Assembly (NCBI GenBank): GCA_027030435.1
Contig: JALVEX010000275.1
Coordinates: 1 to 9,587 of the forward strand
DNA: 9,587 nt
Reading direction: 5' to 3'
From: Paracoccaceae bacterium
Lineage (GTDB): Bacteria; Pseudomonadota; Alphaproteobacteria; Rhodobacterales; Rhodobacteraceae
Shown here: positions 1 through 6,818 of the stretch, piece after piece
Position numbering within the stretch: the stretch's first letter is position 1
How the letters are laid out: every line of letters starts with the position of its first letter
Translations under genes and position numbers: made by a program
Notes under the pieces: model-generated
Database searches by the model: none
What the model saw: only the letters and a program-made list of their open reading frames with translations
What the model was told of the DNA's origin: nothing

Positions 1-810
1 GAGAGGGCTGCCGGGGATCGCATTCTCGGGCAGGGCACTGATGGTGAAAGCATCCATGCGGCAGGTTTGCCCGAACCACCGCCCGCACCCCTGCCCGGGC
101 CCGCACGGATCAGGCTTCGCGGCTGTGCCGTCTGCCTGTCGGGGCGCGGGCGGCTGCGCCTTCCAGATCTGGAAGTGGCAGAGGGGGAGACGATCGCCGT
201 CACCGGCCCCTCCGGCAGTGGCAAGACGACCCTACTCGCCACTATCGGCGGGCTGATCCGCCCCTGTGCGGGCGAAATACGGGTGGCCGGCGGCACGGTG
301 CTTGACGACGCAAGCGCCGATGCATGGCGGGCACGGATCGTGTGGATCGGCCAGAAGCCCTTTTTCCTTGCTGCGAGCCTGCGGCGCAATCTCGCGCTTG
401 GGGCGCAGGTGCCGCCTTCGGAGGAAGAGATCCGCGCCGCCCTTGCCGCCGCCCGGGCGGAAGGCATCGTGGCCCGGCTGCCGCGCGGGCTGCAAACCCG
501 GCTCGGAGAGAACGGCGCCGGGGTTTCGGGGGGCGAGGCACGGCGTCTCCTGATCGCGCGCGCCTTTCTCTCGCGCGGCGATGTCGTCCTTGCCGACGAG
601 CCGACGGCCGATCTCGATCCCGATACCGCGGCGGCCGTTGCGGAAGGGCTTCTGCGGCTGGCGCAGGGAGGGCGGACGCTTGTCGTCGCCACCCATGACG
701 AAAATCTCGCAGGCCGCCTTTCCCGCCGGGTGGCGCTTGATGGTTCCGGCCCTGCTTCAGCGCCGGGCGTGGGAGAGGCGCACGCGGGGCCGGGGGAGGG
801 CAGGGCATGA
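1..810 (+). CDS. cydD: CydD, ATP-binding C-terminal part of the CydDC exporter (5' end outside window)
   Basis: The reading frame is open from base 1, so this is the C-terminal 269 residues of a longer protein; the transmembrane half lies upstream. What is visible is an ABC nucleotide-binding domain: Walker A GPSGSGKT (205-228), Q-loop glutamine (codon 352) in WIGQKPFF, signature VSGGE (523-537), Walker B VVLADEP (583-603) and H-loop histidine (codon 694). CydD pairs with CydC in the inner membrane. The heterodimer is required for cytochrome bd assembly and has been linked to thiol and heme handling in E. coli. The assignment to CydD rests on the ATGA overlap with cydC (807-810) and on cydAB following. 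The signature has Val and Glu instead of the canonical LSGGQ, common among exporters. The tail after the H-loop is short and rich in Gly, Ala and Pro. A TTG at 67 is not the start, because the frame continues upstream of it. Confidence 0.9.
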   Translation, partial: ERAAGDRILGQGTDGESIHAAGLPEPPPAPLPGPARIRLRGCAVCLSGRGRLRLPDLEVAEGETIAVTGPSGSGKTTLLATIGGLIRPCAGEIRVAGGTVLDDASADAWRARIVWIGQKPFFLAASLRRNLALGAQVPPSEEEIRAALAAARAEGIVARLPRGLQTRLGENGAGVSGGEARRLLIARAFLSRGDVVLADEPTADLDPDTAAAVAEGLLRLAQGGRTLVVATHDENLAGRLSRRVALDGSGPASAPGVGEAHAGPGEGRA

Positions 811-2534
811 AATACGCTCTGCGCGCCCTGCGCCACATCCGCAAAGCCGAGGGCCCGGCCCTGTGGCGGGGGCTGATGCTGGCGGTGCTTGTCATGCTCG
901 CGGGCACGGCCCTGCTCGGCCTTTCGGGCTGGTTCATCATCGCAAGCGGCGTGGCGGGGCTGGCAACGGGCTGGGCCGGGGTTGCGGCGAGCGGGATCAG
1001 TGTTTTCCTGCCAAGCGCCGGGGTGCGGGGGCTGGCGCTTCTGCGCACGCTCACGCGCTACGGCGAGCGCCTGCTCACCCATGATGCCACGCTGCGCGCC
1101 CTCGCCCTGCTCAGGGTGCGGGTGCTGGAGGGGTTCGCGCGCCTGCCGCTCCATCGCCTGCAGGCCCTGCGCGCCGGCGCGGCCCTCAACAGGATCACGG
1201 CGGATGTGGATGCGCTGGACGGGATCGTGCTGGCCCTGTTCGTGCCGGTTGTGGCCGGAAGCGCCGTTCTGATCGCGGCGGTGGCCGGGCTTTGGGCGCT
1301 TGCCGGGCCAGTTGTGGCGCTTCCGGTGGGAGCGGGGATCCTTGGCGGGGCGATCGCCGCCGGCGCGCGCGTTCTGGCGCGCGCCCGCCGCCCGGCCAGG
1401 CTTGGCGAATGCGCTCATCAGGCGCTGCGGCTGCGCCTTTCGGAGATGATGCGGGGGCAGGAGGATCTGCTCTTTGCCGGGCGGCTTGCGGAGGTGGCGG
1501 AACATGCGCTCGAGGCCGATCGCCGCCAGCGCCGGGCCTGGCTCGAAACGGCCGCCCATGAGCGCGCCGCCGCCGGGCTGACGGGGCTCGGCGGGCTTCT
1601 GGCCGCCGGCGCTGCCCTGCTTGGCGGGGCGCTTCTCGTGCTGGGCGATGCGGGCTCCGCCGCCGTGGCGGGCCTTGGATTCTTTGCCGCCCTCGGCCTT
1701 GCGGAAATCTCCCAGCCGCTCCTGCGGGGGATGGTGGAATGGGGGCGGATGGAGGACGCGGCACGCCGTATCTTCGGGCGATCCCCGCAAGGGGAAGCGG
1801 CTGAGATGCCCGGCGAAACGGCAGAAGAAAGCGCCGCTCGGCAAGGGAAAAGCGCGCAGCCAGCCGCGGCCGCGCAGGCGCGATCCGTGCCCCCCCTGAT
1901 CGAATGCCGGGCGGTTGCGATCGCGCGTCCGGAGAGCCCAGCGCATCCGATCCTGGAGGGGATCGGCTTCGAGGTGTGTGCCGGCGAAAGCCTCGGGCTC
2001 ACCGGCCCGAGCGGGGGCGGGAAATCCACCCTGCTCACGGCACTGGCCGGGGAGCTGCCGCCGGTTCGCGGCGAAATCCTCCTCGAGGGGCGGAGGCTCG
2101 GCTTGCTGGGCGAGGCGGAGCGACGGCGCCGGATCGGGCTCCTGCTGCAGCGCGCGGCCCTGATCGGCGGCACCATTGGCGAAAACCTCGCGCTTGCCGC
2201 GCCGCAGGCCGATGCGGCGGCGATGGAAGAGGTGCTGCGGGCGGTCGATCTGTGGCGGGTGCTCGCGCCGGCGGGCGGGCTTGCGCTGCGGCTCGGCGAG
2301 GCGGGCAGCGGGCTTTCGGGCGGCGAGAAGCGTCGTTTGGCCCTCGCGAGGGTGCTGATCCGCCGACCGGCGCTTCTCCTGCTCGACGAGCCCTGCGAGG
2401 GGCTGGATTCGCACACCGCGCGGCGCGTCCTTTCCGGGCTGCGCCAATACTGCCCGCAGGCTGCGATCGTGATTGCGACACATCGCCGCGAAGAGGCCGA
2501 ATGGTGCGACAGGAGATACCGGATCGCCCCTTGA
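807..2534 (+). CDS. cydC: CydC, ABC exporter subunit required for cytochrome bd assembly
   Basis: This 575-residue full-length half-transporter is close to E. coli CydC (573). It has about six hydrophobic segments near residues 22-48, 56-78, 139-165, 167-190, 256-280 and 284-306. The ATPase domain carries Walker A GPSGGGKS (400-407), LSGGE (503-507), Walker B LLLLDEP with Asp527 and Glu528, and the H-loop His559. The segment LPSAGVRG...RYGERLLTHDATLR (about 69-97) matches E. coli CydC closely. It contains Arg88 and His92, equivalent to Arg81 and His85, which I recall as the heme-contacting residues in E. coli CydDC structures. The start ATG overlaps the cydD stop, implying translational coupling. 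Two oddities stand out. An Ala/Glu/Gln-rich linker (about 324-363) joins the membrane and ATPase domains. The protein also ends only 16 residues after the H-loop, shorter than in E. coli. The role is firm from the family and the adjacent cydAB. Confidence 0.95.
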   Translation: MKYALRALRHIRKAEGPALWRGLMLAVLVMLAGTALLGLSGWFIIASGVAGLATGWAGVAASGISVFLPSAGVRGLALLRTLTRYGERLLTHDATLRALALLRVRVLEGFARLPLHRLQALRAGAALNRITADVDALDGIVLALFVPVVAGSAVLIAAVAGLWALAGPVVALPVGAGILGGAIAAGARVLARARRPARLGECAHQALRLRLSEMMRGQEDLLFAGRLAEVAEHALEADRRQRRAWLETAAHERAAAGLTGLGGLLAAGAALLGGALLVLGDAGSAAVAGLGFFAALGLAEISQPLLRGMVEWGRMEDAARRIFGRSPQGEAAEMPGETAEESAARQGKSAQPAAAAQARSVPPLIECRAVAIARPESPAHPILEGIGFEVCAGESLGLTGPSGGGKSTLLTALAGELPPVRGEILLEGRRLGLLGEAERRRRIGLLLQRAALIGGTIGENLALAAPQADAAAMEEVLRAVDLWRVLAPAGGLALRLGEAGSGLSGGEKRRLALARVLIRRPALLLLDEPCEGLDSHTARRVLSGLRQYCPQAAIVIATHRREEAEWCDRRYRIAP

Positions 2535-2556
2535 AACGCCCGCCGCGCGCCCTTTC

Positions 2557-2570
2557 TTGATCCATGTCAA
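2557..2570 (+). promoter_or_regulatory. FNR/FnrL-type operator upstream of cydA
   Basis: The sequence TTGATCCATGTCAA matches the FNR consensus TTGAT-N4-ATCAA at nine of ten half-site positions. The right half, GTCAA, is the form seen in alphaproteobacterial FnrL sites. Its centre (2563.5) lies about 113 bases before the cydA start. FNR-family regulators sense low oxygen through an iron-sulfur cluster, and cytochrome bd genes are classic targets. The placement relative to the -10-like hexamer at 2592 suggests activation rather than repression. Confidence 0.6.
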
Positions 2571-2585
2571 AGCTGCCTTGAAAAG

Positions 2586-2602
2586 GTGCTGTATGGAAGC
2601 AC
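2586..2602. repeat. Short inverted repeat over the proposed cydA -10
   Basis: GTGCT (2586-2590) and AGCAC (2598-2602) form a perfect 5-base inverted repeat with a 7-base spacer. The repeat encloses the -10-like TATGGA. It could be an operator for a second regulator or a chance palindrome. It is too weak to call a terminator and has no following T run. Confidence 0.3.
2592..2597 (+). promoter_or_regulatory. Candidate -10 element of the cydA promoter
   Basis: TATGGA is a partial match to TATAAT. If it is the -10, transcription starts near 2604 and the FNR-type box is centred near -40.5, close to the -41.5 of class II FNR promoters. No good -35 is present at the usual spacing, as expected for activator-dependent promoters. 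TTGAAA at 2578 is only 8 bases away and is too close to serve as a -35. Confidence 0.35.
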
Positions 2603-2676
2603 GCAAAAGCGGTATCGTAGATGTATGTTTTGCCGCCTGCCTGAATGTGGAACGCCTGCCCGGAAAGGAACCATTC

Positions 2677-4296
2677 ATGGAACTTGATATCGTCGAGCTT
2701 TCGCGCCTTCAGTTCGCCGCCACGGCGCTTTTCCATTTCCTCTTCGTGCCCCTCACGCTCGGGCTTTCGGTGATCGTGGCGATCATGAACACCGTCTATG
2801 TCATGACGAACCGCCCCATCTGGAGGCAGATGACCAAATTCTGGGGCATGCTCTTCGGCATCAATTTCGCCATCGGCGTGGCCACGGGGCTGACGATGGA
2901 ATTCGAATTCGGCATGAACTGGAGCTACTACAGCCAGTATGTCGGTGACATCTTCGGCGCCCCGCTTGCGCTTGAGGGCTTGATGGCCTTCTTCCTCGAG
3001 GCCACCTTCGTCGGCCTGTTCTTCTTCGGATGGGACAAGCTCTCCAAGGTGCAGCACATGATCGTCACCTGGCTGGTGGCGATCGGCTCCAACTTCTCGG
3101 CGCTCTGGATCCTGATCGCCAATGGCTGGATGCAAAATCCCGTCGGCGCCGAGTTCAATCCGCTGACGATGCGCATGGAGATGACGAATTTCTTCGATGT
3201 CATCTTCAACGAGGTGGCCCAGGCGAAATTCGTGCATACGGTTTCGGCCGGCTATGTGACGGGGGCGGTGTTCGTGCTCGGGGTTTCCGCCTATTACATG
3301 CTGAAGGGGCGCCATTTCGAACTGGCGCGCCGCTCGATCACGGTTGCGGCGAGCTTCGGCCTCGCCTCGGCGCTCTCGGTGGTGGTGCTGGGCGATGAAT
3401 CGGGCTACAGCACCGGCCATTCGCAGAAGATGAAGCTGGCCGCGATCGAGGCGATGTGGGAAACCGAGCCCGCGCCGGCCTCCTTTACCCTCGTGGGCTG
3501 GCCCGATCAGGAGGCGCGGGAGACCAAATATGCCATCAGGATCCCTTACGTGATGGGGCTGATCGGCACCCGCAGCCTGACCCAGAAGATCGAGGGGATC
3601 GATGAGCTGGTGGCGGAGGCGGAAAAGCGCGTGCGCTCGGGCATCATCGCCTATGACGCGCTGATGAAGATCCGCGAGAACAGGGGCGCCGTGCCCCCCG
3701 AGGTGAAGCTCCAGTTCGAGAACCACAGCGACGATCTGGGCTTTGCGCTGCTGCTGAAGCGCTATGTCGATGATCCGCGCAAGGCCGACGAGGAGATGAT
3801 CCGCAAGGCCGCCAACGATACCGTGCCCCATGTGCTGCCGATCTTCTGGGCCTTCCGCATCATGGTGGCCATCGGCTTCACCTTCATTGCGGTGCTGGCC
3901 TATTTCTTCTATACCGCGAGCTTCAGGGGGATGCGTTTTCCGCGCTGGGCGCTGAGGCTCGGGGTGCTGATCATCCCGCTGCCGTGGATCGCCGTGGAGC
4001 TTGGGTGGATCGTGGCCGAATACGGCCGCCAGCCCTGGGTGGTGGATTCCATCCTGCCGACGGCTCTTGGAGTGAGCAGCCTTTCCGTCGGCCAGCTGGC
4101 GCTGACGCTGGCGGGTTTCGTGCTGCTCTATACGGTGCTGTTCATCGTCGAGATCGGGCTGATGATGAAATATGTCCGCAAGGGGCCGACGGAGGACGTG
4201 GCGGAAACCGAGGCCTGGATGGCGCGCCACCGCAAGCGCCTGCAGGGCTGCGCCGATGACGATGACGCTGAAGCCGTTCTCACACCGGGGGAGTAA
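2677..4296 (+). CDS. cydA: CydA, cytochrome bd quinol oxidase subunit I
   Basis: This 539-residue heme-bearing subunit oxidises quinol and reduces oxygen to water in the inner membrane. It aligns almost end to end with E. coli CydA (522). Heme ligands and pocket residues are present: His20 (E. coli His19), Glu100 and Glu108 (Glu99, Glu107), His187 (His186) and Met396 (Met393). The AEYGRQPW motif spans about 447-454, with Glu448 matching Glu445. Quinol-site Lys253 and Glu258 in KLAAIEA match Lys252 and Glu257. The region between about residues 245 and 385 is the long form of the Q-loop, placing it in the E. coli-like long-loop group. The start at 2677 is chosen because MELDIVELSRLQF matches the E. 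coli N terminus and AAGGA (2665-2669) lies 7 bases upstream; an in-frame ATG at 2593 would add unrelated residues. The C terminus ends in an acidic tail. Confidence 0.98.
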   Translation: MELDIVELSRLQFAATALFHFLFVPLTLGLSVIVAIMNTVYVMTNRPIWRQMTKFWGMLFGINFAIGVATGLTMEFEFGMNWSYYSQYVGDIFGAPLALEGLMAFFLEATFVGLFFFGWDKLSKVQHMIVTWLVAIGSNFSALWILIANGWMQNPVGAEFNPLTMRMEMTNFFDVIFNEVAQAKFVHTVSAGYVTGAVFVLGVSAYYMLKGRHFELARRSITVAASFGLASALSVVVLGDESGYSTGHSQKMKLAAIEAMWETEPAPASFTLVGWPDQEARETKYAIRIPYVMGLIGTRSLTQKIEGIDELVAEAEKRVRSGIIAYDALMKIRENRGAVPPEVKLQFENHSDDLGFALLLKRYVDDPRKADEEMIRKAANDTVPHVLPIFWAFRIMVAIGFTFIAVLAYFFYTASFRGMRFPRWALRLGVLIIPLPWIAVELGWIVAEYGRQPWVVDSILPTALGVSSLSVGQLALTLAGFVLLYTVLFIVEIGLMMKYVRKGPTEDVAETEAWMARHRKRLQGCADDDDAEAVLTPGE

Positions 4297-4301
4297 TCGA
4301 G

Positions 4302-5450
4302 ATGATCCTGCATGAATTCCTGAGTTTCGAATTTCTGCGCGTGGCCTGGTGGGTGCTGCTGGGCGTGCTGCTGATCGGCTTTGCCCTCACCGACGGCTTC
4401 GATCTCGGCATCGGCACCATGCTGCCCTTCATCGGGCGCACGGATTCCGAGCGCCGGGTGATGATCAATACCATCGGGCCGGTCTGGGAGGGCAATCAGG
4501 TGTGGTTCGTTCTTGGCGGGGGGGCCATCTTCGCCGCCTGGCCGCTCCTCTATGGCGTCAGCTTCTCGGGCTTCTACATGGCGATGTTCGCCATTCTCGC
4601 TTCCCTGATCCTGCGCCCCGTTGCCTTCAAGTATCGCTCCAAGCGTCCCGGCAGGCTGTGGCGCAGCAGCTGGGACTGGGCGCTGTTCATCGGCAGCGCC
4701 GGCCCCGCGCTTCTCTTCGGCGTGGCCGTGGGCAACGTGATCCAGGGCGTGCCCTTCCACCTCACCGATGATCTGCGCTCCGTTTACGAGGGCAGTTTCT
4801 GGGGGCTGCTCAATCCCTTTGCCCTGCTTGCGGGCGTGGTTTCGCTTTCGATGATGGTGATGCACGGGGCGGCATGGCTCACGGTGAAGGCCGAGGGGGC
4901 GTTTGTCGGGCGGGCGCGCATTGCCGGGGAGCGGGCCGCGCTCATCGCCATCGCCGCCTTCCTTCTGGCCGGCCTGTGGCTGGCCTTCGGCATCGAAGGC
5001 TATCGCTTCGCCGCTCCGGTGGCGCATGACGGCCCTTCCAATCCGCGCCTGACGGAGGTTCTGCGCGATGGAAGCTGGCTTGCGGCCTATGCCGCGCGCC
5101 CCTGGATCGCCATCGCTCCCGTGCTCGGCGTGCTGGGCGCGCTGCTCGCCTGGCGGGGCTTCAGGAGCGGGCGTGAAACCGGCGTGATCCTCTCTTCCGC
5201 CCTCTCCATCACCGGCATCATTTCCACCGTGGGGCTGACGATGTTTCCCGTCATCCTGCCTTCCTCGAGCGATCCCGTCAGTTCGCTCACCGTATGGGAC
5301 AGCTCCTCCTCCCACATGACCCTCTTCGTGATGCTGGTATCTGCGGTGCTCTTCATGCCGTTGATCATCGCCTATACGGCCTGGGTCTATCGGGTGCTCT
5401 GGGGCAAGCTGAAGGAAGAGGATGTGAAGGAGGGCGGCAGCGCCTATTGA
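4302..5450 (+). CDS. cydB: CydB, cytochrome bd quinol oxidase subunit II
   Basis: This 382-residue polytopic subunit partners CydA and lacks the heme ligands (E. coli CydB has 379 residues). The family motif DGFDLGIG is at about 31-38. The segment GPVWEGNQVWF (59-69) corresponds to E. coli APHWDGNQVWL. NPFALLAGVVS, SSSHMTLFVM and the C-terminal KEED...Y also match the family. The E. coli residue Asp58, implicated in proton delivery, is Glu63 here, a conservative change I believe is common in other CydB/CioB proteins. Translation starts 5 bases after the cydA stop, with a GGGGGAG ribosome site (4287-4293) overlapping the end of cydA, so the two subunits are very probably made from one message in matched amounts. 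Confidence 0.98.
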   Translation: MILHEFLSFEFLRVAWWVLLGVLLIGFALTDGFDLGIGTMLPFIGRTDSERRVMINTIGPVWEGNQVWFVLGGGAIFAAWPLLYGVSFSGFYMAMFAILASLILRPVAFKYRSKRPGRLWRSSWDWALFIGSAGPALLFGVAVGNVIQGVPFHLTDDLRSVYEGSFWGLLNPFALLAGVVSLSMMVMHGAAWLTVKAEGAFVGRARIAGERAALIAIAAFLLAGLWLAFGIEGYRFAAPVAHDGPSNPRLTEVLRDGSWLAAYAARPWIAIAPVLGVLGALLAWRGFRSGRETGVILSSALSITGIISTVGLTMFPVILPSSSDPVSSLTVWDSSSSHMTLFVMLVSAVLFMPLIIAYTAWVYRVLWGKLKEEDVKEGGSAY

Positions 5451-5472
5451 GGGGCGCCGCGGGCAGGGCCAT

Positions 5473-5486
5473 TTGAGCCAGATCAG
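5473..5486 (+). promoter_or_regulatory. Weak FNR-like palindrome just before cydX
   Basis: TTGAG-CCAG-ATCAG matches the FNR consensus at eight of ten half-site positions. It lies in the cydB-cydX gap, 15 bases before the cydX ATG. It cannot activate cydX in the usual geometry. TATTTC at 5508 would place the box near -40 for a start around 5520, which could serve the downstream channel gene. The match is weak and may be chance. Confidence 0.2.
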
Positions 5487-5501
5487 GGAAAGGACGCAAA
5501 C

Positions 5502-5615
5502 ATGTGGTATTTCGCTTGGGTATTGGGGCTGGGGCTGGCGGCCTTGATCGCCGTCGTGAATGCGATATGGCTCGAGCTTCAGGAAGACAGACGCCTCGCG
5601 GACGAGGACGATTGA
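5502..5615 (+). CDS. cydX: CydX, small single-helix subunit of cytochrome bd
   Basis: This 37-residue protein begins MWYFAWVLG, nearly identical to the E. coli CydX start MWYFAWILG, and has the same total length (37). A single membrane helix spans about residues 4-24, followed by a charged tail (LELQEDRR and an acidic end), as in CydX. CydX binds CydA and stabilises the heme arrangement and oxidase activity. The gene is 51 bases downstream of cydB, with AAAGGA (5489-5494) 7 bases before the ATG, so it is probably co-transcribed with cydAB. It is short enough to be missed by automatic gene finders. Confidence 0.95.
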   Translation: MWYFAWVLGLGLAALIAVVNAIWLELQEDRRLADEDD

Positions 5616-5727
5616 GCGCCGGACGCCGGGAAGGGCAGGGCCGCGGGGAGCGGACATTCCAAGGCCCTTGTGAAACGGCAGGGCGAACGATGTGAAGAAG
5701 GATGACGCGATGAAGGAGCCTGGGAAC
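5616..5727 (+). other. cydX to channel-gene spacer
   Basis: These 112 bases carry no recognised gene. AGGGCC (5637-5642) and GGCCCT (5663-5668) can pair across a 20-base loop, but there is no T run, so a terminator is doubtful. The end of the spacer holds two possible starts and ribosome sites for the channel gene. Confidence 0.3.
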
Positions 5728-6747
5728 ATGGAGAATACGGCAGGGTGGCCGACCGGGGAAGGCCGGCTGGTGCATTTTCCGGTGGCATTCTTTTCCGTCG
5801 TCATGGGGCTGGGCGGGCTGACGCTGGCGCTTCATGCCGCCCATGGGATACTCGGCCTGCCGACGCTCTTCGCCACCATCGCCTTCCTCGCCACGGCGGG
5901 CGCCTTTCTGCTGATCGGCTTCTTCTACCTCCTGAAGCTGATCCGCCATCCGGGGGCAGTGCGCGGGGAGTGGAACCATCCGGTGAAGATCGCCTTCTTT
6001 CCGGCCATTTCGATTTCGCTCCTGCTGCTTGCCGTCTGCGCGCTGCCCCATTCGCACCCGCTGGCGCACGGCCTTTGGCTTGTGGGCACGGCGCTGCAGG
6101 GCGTGCTTGCCTTTGCCGTGATTACAAGCTGGATCGGGCATCGCAGCTTCCAGCATCCCCACCTCGGGCCGGCATGGTTCATCCCGGCGGTGGGCAATGT
6201 GATCGTGCCCATCGCCGGCATGGCGCTCGGCTATGCGGAAACGAGCTGGTTCTTCTTTTCCATGGGGCTTCTGTTCTGGATCGTGCTGCTGACCCTGGTG
6301 GTGAACCGCCTGATCTTTCACGATCCGCTGCCGGCGCGGCTCCAGCCGACGCTGGTGATCCTGATCGCGCCGCCGGCGGTGGGCCTCGTGGCCTATATCG
6401 CGCTCGTGGGCCGGCTCGATCACTTCGCCCATGTGCTCCTTGAGCTGGCCTATGTCTTTGCGATCATTGTCCTGATCCAGCTGCCGAAGCTTTTGCGCCT
6501 GCCTTTCTCGATGTCTTTCTGGGCGCTCTCGTTCCCGCTGGCCGCGCTCACCTCGGCCACCCTGAAATACGGCGCGCTCACAGGTTCGGGCTTTCATCTG
6601 CATCTGGCGCAGGGGCTCCTTGCGGTGCTTGTGCTGACAATCACTGTCCTCGCCTGGCGCACGCTGATGGCGATTGCACGCGGCGAGATCTGCCGGCCGG
6701 AGCCGGCGCCGGGCAGGCAGGCACAGGCGGGCGCACAACGATCCTGA
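5728..6747 (+). CDS. TDT/SLAC1-TehA family membrane channel or transporter
   Basis: The product is a very hydrophobic 339-residue protein with about ten membrane segments and short loops, typical of the tellurite-resistance/dicarboxylate transporter (TDT) family that includes TehA and plant SLAC1 anion channels. Family-like stretches are RLVHFPVAFFSVVMGLGGL near the N terminus, GPAWFIPAVGNVIVPIAG in the middle, and FWALSFPLAALTSA near the end. Members conduct anions or monocarboxylates and dicarboxylates; the substrate here cannot be read from the sequence. ATG 5728 is preferred because AAGGAG (5713-5718) lies 9 bases upstream. ATG 5710, with AAGAAGGA 7 bases upstream, is nearly as good, and GTG 5692 is also possible. 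The gene follows cydX by 112 bases in the same direction, suggesting a link to respiratory growth. Family is confident, substrate unknown. Confidence 0.85.
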   Translation: MENTAGWPTGEGRLVHFPVAFFSVVMGLGGLTLALHAAHGILGLPTLFATIAFLATAGAFLLIGFFYLLKLIRHPGAVRGEWNHPVKIAFFPAISISLLLLAVCALPHSHPLAHGLWLVGTALQGVLAFAVITSWIGHRSFQHPHLGPAWFIPAVGNVIVPIAGMALGYAETSWFFFSMGLLFWIVLLTLVVNRLIFHDPLPARLQPTLVILIAPPAVGLVAYIALVGRLDHFAHVLLELAYVFAIIVLIQLPKLLRLPFSMSFWALSFPLAALTSATLKYGALTGSGFHLHLAQGLLAVLVLTITVLAWRTLMAIARGEICRPEPAPGRQAQAGAQRS

Positions 6748-6757
6748 TCCAGATCAA
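6744..6757 (+). promoter_or_regulatory. FNR-like operator overlapping the channel-gene stop
   Basis: CTGAT-CCAG-ATCAA matches the FNR consensus at nine of ten half-site positions; the TGA stop of the channel gene (6745-6747) lies inside it. The centre is about 69 bases before the ATG of the small membrane protein. No convincing -10 is visible at the class II distance (expected near 6779-6785, where the sequence reads CCATTTC). A short-range promoter for the small gene is therefore possible but unproven. Confidence 0.35.
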
Positions 6758-6818
6758 GGCGAAGGGTGCGCGATGATGCCATTTCACCTCTGATCGACCG
6801 AAACGAATGGAGGCGGGA

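Larger units (their letters stand above)
2535..2676 (+). promoter_or_regulatory. cydC-cydA intergenic control region
   Basis: These 142 bases separate cydC from cydA and are the only sizeable gap inside the cyd locus. They hold the FNR-type box, a candidate -10, and a short inverted repeat, each listed separately, followed by about 70 bases of leader and the cydA ribosome binding site. The cydA frame happens to stay open across this gap, but the codons there do not resemble CydA. No clear rho-independent terminator for cydDC is seen, so read-through from cydDC into cydA remains possible. Confidence 0.6.

Noticed and set aside
2578..2583. TTGAAA as a -35 for cydA
   Set aside because: It is only 8 bases from TATGGA and 29 bases from TATCGT (2613), so neither spacing works.
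2473..2676. N-terminal extension of CydA using TTG 2473 or ATG 2593
   Set aside because: The extra residues are unlike CydA and overlap the promoter region, whereas ATG 2677 has a ribosome site and matches the E. coli N terminus.
2035..4230. 731-residue open frame on the minus strand across cydC and cydA
   Set aside because: It lies antisense to cydA, whose family match is unambiguous. Its translation is His/Arg/Glu-rich low-complexity sequence typical of the reverse strand of a GC-rich gene.
4128..5804. 558-residue open frame on the minus strand across cydB and cydX
   Set aside because: It is antisense to cydB and cydX, with the same shadow composition and no recognisable domain.
5365..6738. 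457-residue open frame on the minus strand across the channel gene
   Set aside because: It is a shadow of the hydrophobic channel gene; the protein is an Arg/His/Gln-rich string with no family features.
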